A DNA stretch of 46,644 nucleotides from JACQFZ01 sp041485885 (lineage in GTDB: Bacteria > Pseudomonadota > Gammaproteobacteria > Acidiferrobacterales > Sulfurifustaceae). Location: the NCBI GenBank assembly GCA_041485885.1, contig JBGPKL010000029.1:1-46644 (forward strand), written 5' to 3'. A program made the translations under genes and the position numbers. The notes under the pieces were generated by a model. It did not search any database. It was not told the origin of the DNA and saw only the letters and a program-made list of their open reading frames with translations. Positions 1 to 8,837 of this stretch are shown here, piece after piece (the first letter of the stretch is position 1; each line of letters opens with the position of its first letter).

Positions 1-1136
1 CCGAAGCCGGTCGCGTAGCGACGCGTGGCGGCACGATCCGGATAATTCGCGAACAGCCGGCGAAACGCCCGCACTAAGGCGGCCGGACTGCGCTCGTCCA
101 TTAACACTCCCGCCGCGCTCGAGCGCACGACTTCCGGCGTTCCCCACGTCGGCGTCGCGATCACCGGCGTACCGCAAGCCATGGCTTCCAGCAACACGTT
201 CGGCCAACCCTCGCGGCTCGACGCGAGTACCAGCGCGTCGGCCGCCCCGTAGTAATTTTTGAGATCTTGCTGCGCAACCGGTCCGACGAAGGAGACCCGA
301 TCAGCGACTTTCAACGACGCCGCCAGACGGCGCAGCGAGGTCTCCTCCTCCCCGTCGCCGACGATCATGAGCCGCACATCGTTCAGCTCAACGAGCGCGC
401 GGATCGCAATGTCGTGCCCCTTACGCTCGATCAGATGGCCGACGGAAACGAGCGTCGGATGTTCCAGCTGCAAGCGAGCGCGCCACGCCACTCGGTCGAT
501 CGGCTCGAATAGCTTGAGATCGACACCGTTTCGCAACACCGTGATTTTATCCGCGTCACCCCCGAGTTGCACGAGCTCGCGCTTCAGCGCCTCGCATACG
601 CAGATGATCGCGTCGGCGCGGGCCGCCGCCCACTGAATCATTTTCCTCGGAAGATAGTATTGCGGAATAAAGTTAATGTCCGTCCCGCGAGCCGTGATGA
701 CCGTCGGTTTATGCAACCATCGGCCGAGCAGGGCGGCGGCCACTCCATCCGGATAAAAATAGTGTGCATCGATCAGATCGAAATCGTATCCGGCGGCGAT
801 GATCCGCTTCATGACCGGCAACGCGGAAAGCGCCAAGGCCAAAGGCGCCGCCGACATCCCGAACTTCGGCAGCAGCGCATATCTCGGCCGGTATACATCG
901 ATACCGCCACGCACGTCGAAGCGCGACACGCGGGCGAGCGCTCCATACCCGCCGAACGCGTCGCTCGTAAACGGAAACCACGGTACCGGCGCGACCACGA
1001 CCGTCTTCGCCGCGCCGCTGTCCACAAGGTGGCGCAAGCGCGTTTCAACAAAAATCCCGTGGCGCGGGCGCACGCTGTCGGGGTACAGCGTAGTGAAACT
1101 AAGCAGCCGCAACGGCGGCGGACTGGCGTTCTCCAA
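1..1136 (-). CDS. GT4-family glycosyltransferase, 3' end cut by window edge
   Basis: The frame is open from 1136 to the left edge, giving 378 codons without the C-terminus. The N-terminal half has a GT-B acceptor domain (LLSFTTLYPDSVRPRHGIFV, later DLIDAHYFYPDG). The C-terminal half carries the GT4 donor site: GHLIERKGHD, then SREGWPNVLLEAMACGTPV with the E-x7-E pattern. It probably adds a sugar to the lipid-linked exopolysaccharide repeat unit at the cytoplasmic face. No ATG lies near the expected start. A TTG at 1136-1134 directly follows the upstream gene's TAG and is preceded by GAGGAGG, so I chose it; translational coupling to the upstream glycosyltransferase is likely. GT4 enzymes of this kind run about 380-400 residues, so only a short tail is missing. 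The sugar specificity cannot be read. Confidence 0.88.
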   Translation of the reverse strand, partial: MENASPPPLRLLSFTTLYPDSVRPRHGIFVETRLRHLVDSGAAKTVVVAPVPWFPFTSDAFGGYGALARVSRFDVRGGIDVYRPRYALLPKFGMSAAPLALALSALPVMKRIIAAGYDFDLIDAHYFYPDGVAAALLGRWLHKPTVITARGTDINFIPQYYLPRKMIQWAAARADAIICVCEALKRELVQLGGDADKITVLRNGVDLKLFEPIDRVAWRARLQLEHPTLVSVGHLIERKGHDIAIRALVELNDVRLMIVGDGEEETSLRRLAASLKVADRVSFVGPVAQQDLKNYYGAADALVLASSREGWPNVLLEAMACGTPVIATPTWGTPEVVRSSAAGVLMDERSPAALVRAFRRLFANYPDRAATRRYATGF

Positions 1137-2354
1137 CTATCCTCCTCGCGAAGCAAGCGCGCGCGCGTAGACGTCCCGGTAGCGCGCCACACTCGCGGGC
1201 CAGCTGCGTTCGCGCTCGACGAACGAACGAGCGCGCTCCCGTATCGCCGTCCCGGCGTCCGGATGCGCGAGCAGCTCGCTCAGGCGCGACGCCAACGCCG
1301 CGGGATCGCCCGCGCGAAACAGAACGCCGGTCTCGCCGTCGCGAATAAGCTCGCGGTGACCGCCGACGTCCGACGCCGCGACCAACCGACCACGCGCCAT
1401 CGCCTCGAGGGGTTTGAGCGGCGTCACCGTCTCGGTCAGGCGTATCGAGATTCGCGGATAGACCAGAACATCGAAAAGATCGTAGTACTCCTCGACTTCC
1501 TGATGCGGCACGCGTCCGGCAAACACGACCTTCGACTCGAGCCCGCGCCGCCGGGTGATTTCCTTCAACCGCGCTTCATCGGGTCCGCCGCCCACGAGCA
1601 GAACGGTCACGTCGGGCGATCGCGCGACGATATGCGGAACCGCTTCCAGCAATACCGACAATCCTTCATAGGAATAAAATGAGCCGATGAAACCCAGCAC
1701 ACGCTTGCCGACCAGGCCGAATCGTTCGCGCAACCGACTCGGCGGCGACACGGATCGGAGGCTGAACTTTTCAATATCGACCGCGTTCGGAATAATCGTG
1801 ACGCGGTCGCCGTCGATTCCCCGCGCGAGTATGTCCTGGCGCAAACCTTGGCAAATGGTCGTCACGGCGTCCGCGCGTTTTAGCACATACGTCTCCGCGG
1901 TACGCGTGAGCCGGTATCGCAGGCTGCCCGCGTGCGTGCTGCCGTGGTCGACCGCCGCGTCCTCCCAAAACGCGCGCACTTCATAGACGACGGGGATATC
2001 TCGCCGCTTGCCGATCCACAGCGCCGGCATGCCGTTTAGAACCGGCGAATGAGCGTGAATAACGTCAGGCCGAATCTGATCCACGACGTCCTTCAATCGT
2101 CGGTGCAGCTTCATCATGACGTCGAGTTGGTTCAAGACCGGCAGACGCGCGACCGCTCCTTGTGCGGCTCCGGTACGATAGAAATGCAGACCGTCAACCG
2201 TTTCTTCGAGGCCATTCGTCACACCCTGCTTCGAGCTCGTTATATGGAAGGTCTCCCACCCGAGGCGTCGCTGTTCTTCCAAAATCGCGCGCGTGCGGAA
2301 CGTATAGCCGCTCTGCAGCGGTATCGAATGATCGAGGATATGTAAAATCCGCAT
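1137..2354 (-). CDS. Glycosyltransferase, exosortase A-associated GT4 type
   Basis: A 405-residue GT-B glycosyltransferase. It opens with MRILHILDHSIPLQSGYTFR, the N-terminal signature I associate with the XrtA/PEP-CTERM-linked glycosyltransferase family. The donor half has GFIGSFYSYEGLSVLLEA, VVFAGRVPHQEVEEYYDLFD and PLKPLEAMARGRLVAASDVG, the usual nucleotide-sugar region. It likely acts in the cytoplasm on the undecaprenyl-linked repeat unit. An in-frame ATG five codons upstream (2369) is possible, but family members begin at MRILH. Its stop codon touches the TTG start of the next glycosyltransferase, and the gene upstream ends 32 bases before this start, so all three are probably co-transcribed. 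Confidence 0.9.
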   Translation of the reverse strand: MRILHILDHSIPLQSGYTFRTRAILEEQRRLGWETFHITSSKQGVTNGLEETVDGLHFYRTGAAQGAVARLPVLNQLDVMMKLHRRLKDVVDQIRPDVIHAHSPVLNGMPALWIGKRRDIPVVYEVRAFWEDAAVDHGSTHAGSLRYRLTRTAETYVLKRADAVTTICQGLRQDILARGIDGDRVTIIPNAVDIEKFSLRSVSPPSRLRERFGLVGKRVLGFIGSFYSYEGLSVLLEAVPHIVARSPDVTVLLVGGGPDEARLKEITRRRGLESKVVFAGRVPHQEVEEYYDLFDVLVYPRISIRLTETVTPLKPLEAMARGRLVAASDVGGHRELIRDGETGVLFRAGDPAALASRLSELLAHPDAGTAIRERARSFVERERSWPASVARYRDVYARALASRGG

Positions 2355-2386
2355 TCGCGCTCGGCGCATCGTTTAGAGCGCGCGCC

Positions 2387-3391
2387 TCAAGTCGGCCACA
2401 AGTCGTTCAGCCCGTTCTCGGCGATTCCTCTTAACGCGCGCAAGAGCGGGACGCCCAGGCGAGGATTGTCCGTCGCCGGAACCCGTTGCCACAATGGCGC
2501 CCGCTCGGCGAATGTAACCGCGTCGTAACGATCGCGCTCGCGGGCGAGAAACGCACACAATTTTCGCAGCCGTTCCTGATTCAATCGATTCGGACGCGGG
2601 CGGTCGCGCCAGAGCGCGTTGCCTCGAAACTTCACGAATTCGTGGGGATGCGTGAGAATTACCACCGGGCTAAGTCGGCGTCGATGCGCCGATGACAGCA
2701 AGCTTTCCATTTCCGTCCACGAGGTGCCGGTAAGCGTCAAGGTCTTTTCGTTGGCGCGCCCGGCGAAACGCAAGTAGGTGAGCACCGGCGCTTCCACCAC
2801 GCCGTCGATCCGATGGAGTCCGCCGTAAAGTTGCAATGCGTCGGCCGCCGGCCGGTATACCGCGAGTCCGATGTTGGAAGCGAGCGGCAGGGCTTGCGCA
2901 CGCATCGCGCGATAAACCGCCGCATCGACATGCAGTCCTCCCGTGCGCAGCGCCACCGGCCGCGGTAAACCCCAGCGCGCGAACGTCGCCAACCCGAGCG
3001 CAATGAGTTCTTCGGTTTCGTCCTGACTACGCCCCACGAACGAATCGTTGGGCGGCGCGACCTTCAGTCGCTCGCGCCATGCCGGCTCGCGAAAATAAGT
3101 CCACGCCGGGTGCAAGTGCAACTGCACATCGTGCCCGGCTTTCACAATCTCGCGCGCTATCGTCCGCATCGGCCCGTCGCCGAAATAGAAATGGTTGAGT
3201 GCTTCGACAAAAAAGGTTGCGGTAATGCCATGTTCCGCGAACACCGAAAGCATAAAACCCAACCCATGAGAGTAGCCGTCGATGTCACACCGAACATGTT
3301 GTGCGCCGACGGGCGCAAACCGCGCCGGATCGGTAAACGTGCCCGCCAGTGCGAACTCAGTGTCGATCGTGATGCAAACGTCCGTCTTCAT
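2387..3391 (-). CDS. Polysaccharide deacetylase-like protein (NodB fold)
   Basis: A 334-residue protein starting MKTDVCITIDTEFALAGTF. The ITIDTE segment supplies the catalytic Asp region of NodB-type carbohydrate esterases, and GHDVQLHLHP (about residues 95-104) has the H-x-H metal-ligand pattern in a WalW-like variant. The C-terminal part (VILTHPHEFVKF) resembles the late catalytic His motif. It has no signal peptide, so it either acts in the cytoplasm on lipid-linked sugars or leaves by another route. The open frame extends 87 codons further upstream, but that stretch is antisense-type sequence inside the amidotransferase gene; the ATG at 3391 lies 16 bases after that gene's stop. A second, different deacetylase gene is at 8834-9739. 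Confidence 0.83.
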   Translation of the reverse strand: MKTDVCITIDTEFALAGTFTDPARFAPVGAQHVRCDIDGYSHGLGFMLSVFAEHGITATFFVEALNHFYFGDGPMRTIAREIVKAGHDVQLHLHPAWTYFREPAWRERLKVAPPNDSFVGRSQDETEELIALGLATFARWGLPRPVALRTGGLHVDAAVYRAMRAQALPLASNIGLAVYRPAADALQLYGGLHRIDGVVEAPVLTYLRFAGRANEKTLTLTGTSWTEMESLLSSAHRRRLSPVVILTHPHEFVKFRGNALWRDRPRPNRLNQERLRKLCAFLARERDRYDAVTFAERAPLWQRVPATDNPRLGVPLLRALRGIAENGLNDLWPT

Positions 3392-3407
3392 CGTCAAGCG
3401 CGCGCCC

Positions 3408-5303
3408 TCATGCACGCAGAAACTGCCGCTCGAACCCCTCGAACATGAGCAGCGACCAAAGCGCCGCGCTATGGTCGCACCTACCGCTTTGGTGTTCGTC
3501 CACGAGTTGTCGCAAAAATCGCGGTTCGAAAATGCCGCTGCCGCACAGCCGCTCGCTGAGCACCGCTTCACGCAGACGCCCGCGCAGCGCGCCGCGAAAC
3601 CAGCTCGCCAGCGGTACCGAGAAACCCATCTTCGGCCGGTACAAGATGTCATTGGAAAGAAAAGACTCGAGCGCCTTCTTGAAGATGTACTTGCCTTGGC
3701 CGTTTCGATACTTGAAATCCGGAGGGAGACCGCTCACCCACTCGATGAATTCGTGATCAAGCAACGGCGCGCGCACTTCGAGCGAGTGCGCCATGCTCGC
3801 GCGATCGACCTTAGTGAGTATGTCGCCCGGCAGGTAAGTCTTGAAGTCCAGATACTGTATGCGCGAGAGCGCGTGTTCCGTCGGGGCGCGACGCGCGTGG
3901 GTGCGCAATACCTCGATCGCCTGATACCCATCAAGCCGGCGTTTGAACGCGGTACTGAACAGACGCGCGCGCATCGGATCGGGCATGACGGATACGCCGT
4001 GGAAGTATCCCTCCGTCGATTCGCGCGCGAGCGCCTGGAACGTCGTCTTGGCACGAAATACGCGCGGTGCCCAATCCGCCTTCGGATAAAGCGCGCCGAG
4101 TAAACCGAAGAGCGGTTGGCGCAATCCGAGCGGCAGCATTTTGCGAAAACGCTCCTCGAACAAAAACCACCGATAGCGCCGGTATCCGGCAAACGTCTCA
4201 TCGCCGCCATCGCCGGAAAGCGCAACCGTAACCTTACGGCGCGCCAGCTCGCAAACACGGTAGGTCGGCATGGCGGAGCTGTCGGCATAAGGCTCGTCGT
4301 AGATCGACACCAGCCGATCGACCAGTTCGAAGTCATCGGCGTCGACCTGCTCGACGTGGTGGCGCGTGCCATAACGTTGCGCGACTTCCGCCGCGAATTC
4401 CGACTCATTGAACTTCGGATCGCCGAACGATATCGAGCAGGTGTCGACCGGATGATTGGACAGACCGGCCATCATCGCCACCACCGCACTCGAATCGACG
4501 CCGCCCGAGAGAAACGCGCCGAGCGGCACGTCGGAGATCAAACGAATCTTCACCGCCTCGCGCAAGCGCTCCAGCAGTTCGACGCGCGCATCCGCTTCGC
4601 TCATCGGCGCAGCCGGCTTGAATGACAGATCCCAATACTCACGCGGCGCGACCGACACGTGGCCGCGGCGCACAGCCAGCGTGTGCGCCGGGGCTAGCTT
4701 GAAGGTGTCGCACAGGATCGTGCGCGGATCGGGCACGTAACCGTACGCGAAATAGTTTTCGACCGCGCGCGCGTCGATCTCGCGCCGCAGCCCGGGGTGC
4801 TGCGCCAGCGCCTTCAATTCGGAGCCGAATATCAGTTCCCCATTCGGCAACAGCGAATAATAGAGCGGTTTCTTGCCCAACCGATCGCGCGCCAGAAACA
4901 ACGTCTCGCGATTGCGATCCCACAGCGCAAACGCGAACATGCCGCGGAAACGCTTGACGCAGTCTTCGCCCCACTGCTCCCACGCGTGCACGATGACCTC
5001 GGTGTCGCTGTGAGTACGGAATTGATGACCGTCGCGCTTGAGCTCCTCGACCAACGACTGGAAGTTGTAGATCTCGCCGTTGAATACCACCACCACCGAC
5101 TTGTCCTCGTTGTACAGCGGCTGCTGTCCAGTCGAAAGGTCGATGATCGATAAGCGCCGATGCGCGAGCCCGAGGCCGGGCTCGACGTGCGTGCCGTCCT
5201 CGTCCGGCCCGCGGTGGAATATCGACTGGCTCATCCGCGCGAGCAGCGCCGTATCGACCGGTCGGCGCTCGCGCGTATGAAAGATGCCGGCGATTCCGCA
5301 CAT
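3408..5303 (-). CDS. Asparagine synthase-like amidotransferase, exosortase A-associated
   Basis: A 631-residue class II amidotransferase. It starts MCGIAG, so Cys2 is the glutaminase nucleophile, followed by HRGPDEDG, RLSIIDLSTGQQP and FNGEIYN of the Ntn domain (residues 2-215). The synthetase half has the PP-loop LSGGVDSSA, then SGDGGDETFAGYRRY and VDRASMAHSLEVRAPLLDHE. Asparagine synthase homologues of this type are a hallmark of XrtA/PEP-CTERM exopolysaccharide loci and are thought to amidate a sugar acid or other carboxyl group of the polymer rather than make asparagine; that role is inferred. The start is fixed by the processed N-terminus (M-C-G) and lies 4 bases after the upstream stop. 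Confidence 0.93.
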   Translation of the reverse strand: MCGIAGIFHTRERRPVDTALLARMSQSIFHRGPDEDGTHVEPGLGLAHRRLSIIDLSTGQQPLYNEDKSVVVVFNGEIYNFQSLVEELKRDGHQFRTHSDTEVIVHAWEQWGEDCVKRFRGMFAFALWDRNRETLFLARDRLGKKPLYYSLLPNGELIFGSELKALAQHPGLRREIDARAVENYFAYGYVPDPRTILCDTFKLAPAHTLAVRRGHVSVAPREYWDLSFKPAAPMSEADARVELLERLREAVKIRLISDVPLGAFLSGGVDSSAVVAMMAGLSNHPVDTCSISFGDPKFNESEFAAEVAQRYGTRHHVEQVDADDFELVDRLVSIYDEPYADSSAMPTYRVCELARRKVTVALSGDGGDETFAGYRRYRWFLFEERFRKMLPLGLRQPLFGLLGALYPKADWAPRVFRAKTTFQALARESTEGYFHGVSVMPDPMRARLFSTAFKRRLDGYQAIEVLRTHARRAPTEHALSRIQYLDFKTYLPGDILTKVDRASMAHSLEVRAPLLDHEFIEWVSGLPPDFKYRNGQGKYIFKKALESFLSNDILYRPKMGFSVPLASWFRGALRGRLREAVLSERLCGSGIFEPRFLRQLVDEHQSGRCDHSAALWSLLMFEGFERQFLRA

Positions 5304-5307
5304 CGCT

Positions 5308-6510
5308 CTAGCGCGCTCCAGCGGCGACGGGCGTACGCAACAGCGCGTCGTACACCGCCAGGTAACCCCGCACCATCGCCTCCAGGCTGAAGCCGCGCTC
5401 GACCCGCGCGCGGCCCGCCTGACCGTGACGTCGCGCGAGCACACGGTCCTCGGCGTAGCGGCGTAACGCGCGCGCGAGCGCGTCGGGGTCGGCGCGCGGC
5501 GCCAACGCGCCGGTCTCTCCCTCGACCACGAGCTCGGGGCTGCCGCCGACACGCGTCGCCACCACCGGAAGCTCGCTCGCCATCGCTTCGAGGATCGTGT
5601 TCGACACGCCTTCCGCGAGCGATGGCAGCACGAACACGTCGAGCGCGCGCAGCAGCTGCGGAACGTCATGACGCGTCCCCGGCAGCCACGCGAGCTCGCG
5701 CACGCCCGCTTGCGCGAGAAACTGCTGCGTCTCCCGGTACAACACGCCGTCCCCGATCATGACGAGACGCAGCCGCGCGCGCAGCACGGGCGCCTGCTCG
5801 ATGAGGCGCACAAACGCCCGCGCGAGATTGAGTGGATCTTTCACCGGCTCCATCCGCCCGACCGTGCCGATCACGAACGCGTCGGGGCCGGCGAAGCCGG
5901 ATACCGGCAACGGCGCGCGCGGGCCTGCGGGCGCATGAAATTTCTTCACGTCGACACCGGTGTAAATCTGCGCGAGCTTGTCGCGCCGCACGCCGATGCG
6001 GTCGTGCAGCCAGCTTTCGAGATCGCGCGACACGGTGATGTAGCGGTGCGTGAACGGGCGCAGCGCCCGCCGCAACAGTTGATACTTGCGGTTATTGCCG
6101 TCGAGGTCGTTGATATCGCGCCCGTGCTCGCCGTGCACGCGGTGGCGCACGCCCGCGAGCACCGCCGGCACGACGCTGTCGACCGCCGCGAGATTGCGCG
6201 TGTGCACGATCAGCGGGCGCAACTCTCGCAGTAGACGCCACAGCCGTCCGTAAAGCGGAAAGTCCTTCCCGGGCCGTTTGTGCAGCGCGTAACACTCGAC
6301 GTCTGCGCGGCGCAGCCGCTTGCGAAAGTCGGTGTACTCCGTCAGGCAAACGATTGCGTGCCGGTAGCGCTCCGGCGGCATATGGTTGATCAGGTTAATC
6401 AGTCCGTTTTCCATGCCGCCGACGTCGAGACGGTAAATAACGTGCGCGACGAGCGGAACGGAAGTTGGTGCTGACCCCGCGGCTTCGCCCGCTCTGATAA
6501 GGGAATTCAT
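5308..6510 (-). CDS. Sugar transferase, PEP-CTERM/EpsH1-associated (TIGR03088-like)
   Basis: A 400-residue GT4 glycosyltransferase. The N-terminal domain has VAHVIYRLDVGGMENGLINL and LRPLIVHTRNLAAVD, matching the second sugar transferase family of exosortase A loci. The donor domain has IGTVGRMEPVKD, WLPGTRHDVPQLLRALD and PSLAEGVSNTILEAMASELP with the E-x7-E motif. It is expected to extend the repeat unit on the inner face of the membrane. The ATG at 6510 follows GAGGA at good spacing, 21 bases after the upstream stop. The next gene begins 4 bases downstream. Confidence 0.92.
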   Translation of the reverse strand: MNSLIRAGEAAGSAPTSVPLVAHVIYRLDVGGMENGLINLINHMPPERYRHAIVCLTEYTDFRKRLRRADVECYALHKRPGKDFPLYGRLWRLLRELRPLIVHTRNLAAVDSVVPAVLAGVRHRVHGEHGRDINDLDGNNRKYQLLRRALRPFTHRYITVSRDLESWLHDRIGVRRDKLAQIYTGVDVKKFHAPAGPRAPLPVSGFAGPDAFVIGTVGRMEPVKDPLNLARAFVRLIEQAPVLRARLRLVMIGDGVLYRETQQFLAQAGVRELAWLPGTRHDVPQLLRALDVFVLPSLAEGVSNTILEAMASELPVVATRVGGSPELVVEGETGALAPRADPDALARALRRYAEDRVLARRHGQAGRARVERGFSLEAMVRGYLAVYDALLRTPVAAGAR

Positions 6511-6531
6511 GATGTCCTCAAGCGCGCCGAA

Positions 6532-7761
6532 TCAATTCGCCGCCGCCGATACGACCGCCGTGTCGCCCTCGAGCAGGCGCTCGATCCGCCGCAGGTTCTC
6601 GCTCCAGCGATAGTGGCGCACCACCCACTCGCGCGCGCGCGCGCCGACTTCCTCGCTATCGCCGCAGTTCAGCAAGCTCACCGCGCGCGTCGCCATCGCC
6701 TCGGCGTCGCGGCACACCATCGACTGCAGCTCGACGCTGAGACGCAAGCCGTCGGCGGCCTGCGGGCTCGCGATCACCGCGCGGCCCATCGCCATCGCTT
6801 CGAGCACTTTGTTCTGTATGCCGCGCGCGATACGCAGCGGCGCGACCGCCGCGTGCGCGTGCGCGAGGTACGGCCGCACGTCGTCCACCGCGCCGGTGAC
6901 GTGCACGCCGTCGCGCGCCGCGAGCGCCTGCACCGCCGCCGTCGGGTGCGCGCCGACGATGTAGAATCGGGCCGACGGAACGGTTGCGCGAATCCGCGGG
7001 TGCACCTCTTGCGCGAACCACGTGACGGCATCGACATTCGCCCAATAATCCATTGCGCCGGTAAAAACGAGCACGCGCTCTTGTGGCCCGTATGGATTCG
7101 CATAGTCGCGCGCCGGCAAGAAGTAATCGGTATCGACCCCGTTCTCCACGGTACTCACGCGCGCCGCGGTTTCCGGCGCGTGCTCACAGAAAAACCGCGC
7201 TTCCGCCTGCGAAACGAACACGCTCGCCTCGAACCGGCTGGCGCAGCGTCGTTCGTACGCGAAGAGTCGCGCCGCCTCGCGGGCGTACACCCACGACAAC
7301 GGCCACAGACGCGCCGGCGCGTACTGACGCCACTTGTCGGAGTCCATGTCCACGAAGTCGAGCACACGGCGCAGGCCCGCCCCAGAGGCGTTCTCGACGT
7401 ACTGCGCCATGGAGGAGGAAAACACCAGCACGCGCTCGATCGCGCCGCGCGCGAGCAGTGCGTCGACCCAAGCCTGCAGCCGGCGATGGCGGTAGTACGC
7501 GAGCGTGATCGGCTCTCCGCGGGCGAACGCGCGCAAGCTCAGCAATCGCGCCCATCTCGGATTCAGGCCGACGAAGCACGTCTCGCCGCAAATGGCCCGC
7601 AACGTCGCCACGTGTTGCCAATCGCGCGGGTCGTCGATGAACGCACCGAGGTGCACGCGGTAATTCCTCGCGAGATGCTTAAGTATATTGAACGAGCGAA
7701 TCTTGTCGCCCTTATTGGGCGGATACGGAATGCGGTGCGCGAGGAACAGCAGTTCTTTCAC
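6532..7761 (-). CDS. Sugar transferase, PEP-CTERM/EpsH1-associated (TIGR03087-like)
   Basis: A 409-residue glycosyltransferase starting (V)KELLFLAHRIPYPPNKGDKI, the diagnostic opening of the first sugar transferase family of exosortase A systems. Further family motifs are VFSSSMAQYVE, DFVDMDSDKW, STVENGVDTDYF and FTGAMDYWANVDAV, with the donor site in ARGIQNKVLEAMAMGRAVIA. The start chosen is GTG at 7761, two bases after the TAG of the preceding gene. The frame stays open for 84 more codons, but those overlap the FemAB gene and do not look like protein. No strong Shine-Dalgarno site is present, so coupled re-initiation is likely. Confidence 0.91.
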   Translation of the reverse strand: MKELLFLAHRIPYPPNKGDKIRSFNILKHLARNYRVHLGAFIDDPRDWQHVATLRAICGETCFVGLNPRWARLLSLRAFARGEPITLAYYRHRRLQAWVDALLARGAIERVLVFSSSMAQYVENASGAGLRRVLDFVDMDSDKWRQYAPARLWPLSWVYAREAARLFAYERRCASRFEASVFVSQAEARFFCEHAPETAARVSTVENGVDTDYFLPARDYANPYGPQERVLVFTGAMDYWANVDAVTWFAQEVHPRIRATVPSARFYIVGAHPTAAVQALAARDGVHVTGAVDDVRPYLAHAHAAVAPLRIARGIQNKVLEAMAMGRAVIASPQAADGLRLSVELQSMVCRDAEAMATRAVSLLNCGDSEEVGARAREWVVRHYRWSENLRRIERLLEGDTAVVSAAAN

Positions 7762-7763
7762 GA

Positions 7764-8837
7764 CTAGCCGAGGCTCCGCGAAATCCACGGCCCAATGAGT
7801 TTCGTCACCGGAAGCGGCAGCCGCTTCCACGTCTCGATCATGAGCCGATATTTCGGGTTGAGCGGATTGATCTCCGGTATTTGGCGCGCGCGGATCAGCC
7901 GATACTCGTGATGCAACGGCTCGGCTGTAAAGCCCCAATTCTTTTTGAAGCTGTAAGCGCCCGTGCCCGTTTTGCTGCGGCCGTAGTCGAAGACGCGGAT
8001 GCCGCGCTCGCACGCGCGGCGCATCACTTCCCAGTACATGAAATCATTTCCGGCCACTTGCCGCGCTTCGCTCGTGCCGCCGCCGTAGTACGGCAGCACT
8101 TCGTCCCTGAAGTAGAAGCTGATGACACTCGCAACCGCCCGTTTCTCGTGCGTGATGGTCAATGCCTCGCAGGCATCGCCGAAGACGTTCTTCAGCATTC
8201 GAAAATATTTTTTCGAAAATACCGGCGTTCCGAGGCGACGCACGCTGTCCGCGTACGTGGCATAACAGCGCTCGACGTCGCCGTCGACTTCGCTCTGCAA
8301 GCCGGCATCCTGGCCTTTGCGCACCATGGCGCGCTGCTTGCGCGGTATCGCGAGATAGTTTTTCTCCGGATCGGGATCGAGCGTTTTGCGAAACGTTACG
8401 TAGAGATCGTCCTTGCGCGGCCAATCGGGATGACGCGCTTGACGCTGCCGCAGCTCCAGATAATCGACTTGCAACCGATCCGCAAGCTCGCACGCCGCCT
8501 GATCGAGCGCTCGCCGCGCCGCTTCGCTCGTCACCGCCGCGCCGCCGTAAACGCAGAAAGGCGTCGAGATCAGCGCGTTGCCGAAAAGACGACTCCGCAA
8601 ATGACCGAGCGGCAGCACGCCTTCGATCTGGCCGTTTCGTTGCGCGTACAGGAAATGCGCGTCATGGCCGAACGCGCGTTCCAACACCTCGCGCCAACCC
8701 GCTCGGTGGAAAAACGTCGCCTCGGGGCAATGCTCGACGAACGCGTCCCAACGCGCCGCGTCGCGCGGTTGCAGAGCGCAAATCTCGAGAGCGGCGTCGG
8801 TTAAACTCGCCGTCTGCGCCGGTGCCAGGGAAGTCAT
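7764..8837 (-). CDS. FemAB-like GNAT-fold transferase, XrtA/PEP-CTERM-associated
   Basis: A 357-residue protein of the FemAB-related family that travels with exosortase A loci. Visible motifs are EATFFHRAGWREVLERAF near the N-terminus, FCVYGGAAV, IPRKQRAMVRKGQ, PYYGGGTSEARQVAGNDFMY and a C-terminal RVFDYGRSKTGTGAYSFKKN, matching the acyl/aminoacyl transferase core. FemAB proteins move an aminoacyl group from charged tRNA to an amino sugar or peptide. Here the target may be the polysaccharide or its lipid carrier, which is inference. The ATG at 8837 overlaps the upstream deacetylase stop (ATGA), showing translational coupling. Confidence 0.9.
   Translation of the reverse strand: MTSLAPAQTASLTDAALEICALQPRDAARWDAFVEHCPEATFFHRAGWREVLERAFGHDAHFLYAQRNGQIEGVLPLGHLRSRLFGNALISTPFCVYGGAAVTSEAARRALDQAACELADRLQVDYLELRQRQARHPDWPRKDDLYVTFRKTLDPDPEKNYLAIPRKQRAMVRKGQDAGLQSEVDGDVERCYATYADSVRRLGTPVFSKKYFRMLKNVFGDACEALTITHEKRAVASVISFYFRDEVLPYYGGGTSEARQVAGNDFMYWEVMRRACERGIRVFDYGRSKTGTGAYSFKKNWGFTAEPLHHEYRLIRARQIPEINPLNPKYRLMIETWKRLPLPVTKLIGPWISRSLG

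Noticed and set aside
3392..3652. N-terminal extension of the deacetylase at 2387-3391
   Set aside because: The 87 upstream codons are Cys/Arg-rich, lie inside the amidotransferase gene in another frame and show no conservation signal.
3282..4103. Long plus-strand open frame opposite the amidotransferase gene
   Set aside because: Arg/Ala-rich composition, no domain and complete overlap with a well-supported gene; an antisense frame of GC-rich DNA. The same holds for frames at 567-1682, 6613-7767, 7881-8804, 9936-11090, 20129-21133, 21356-22159, 26160-27071 and 37873-38787.
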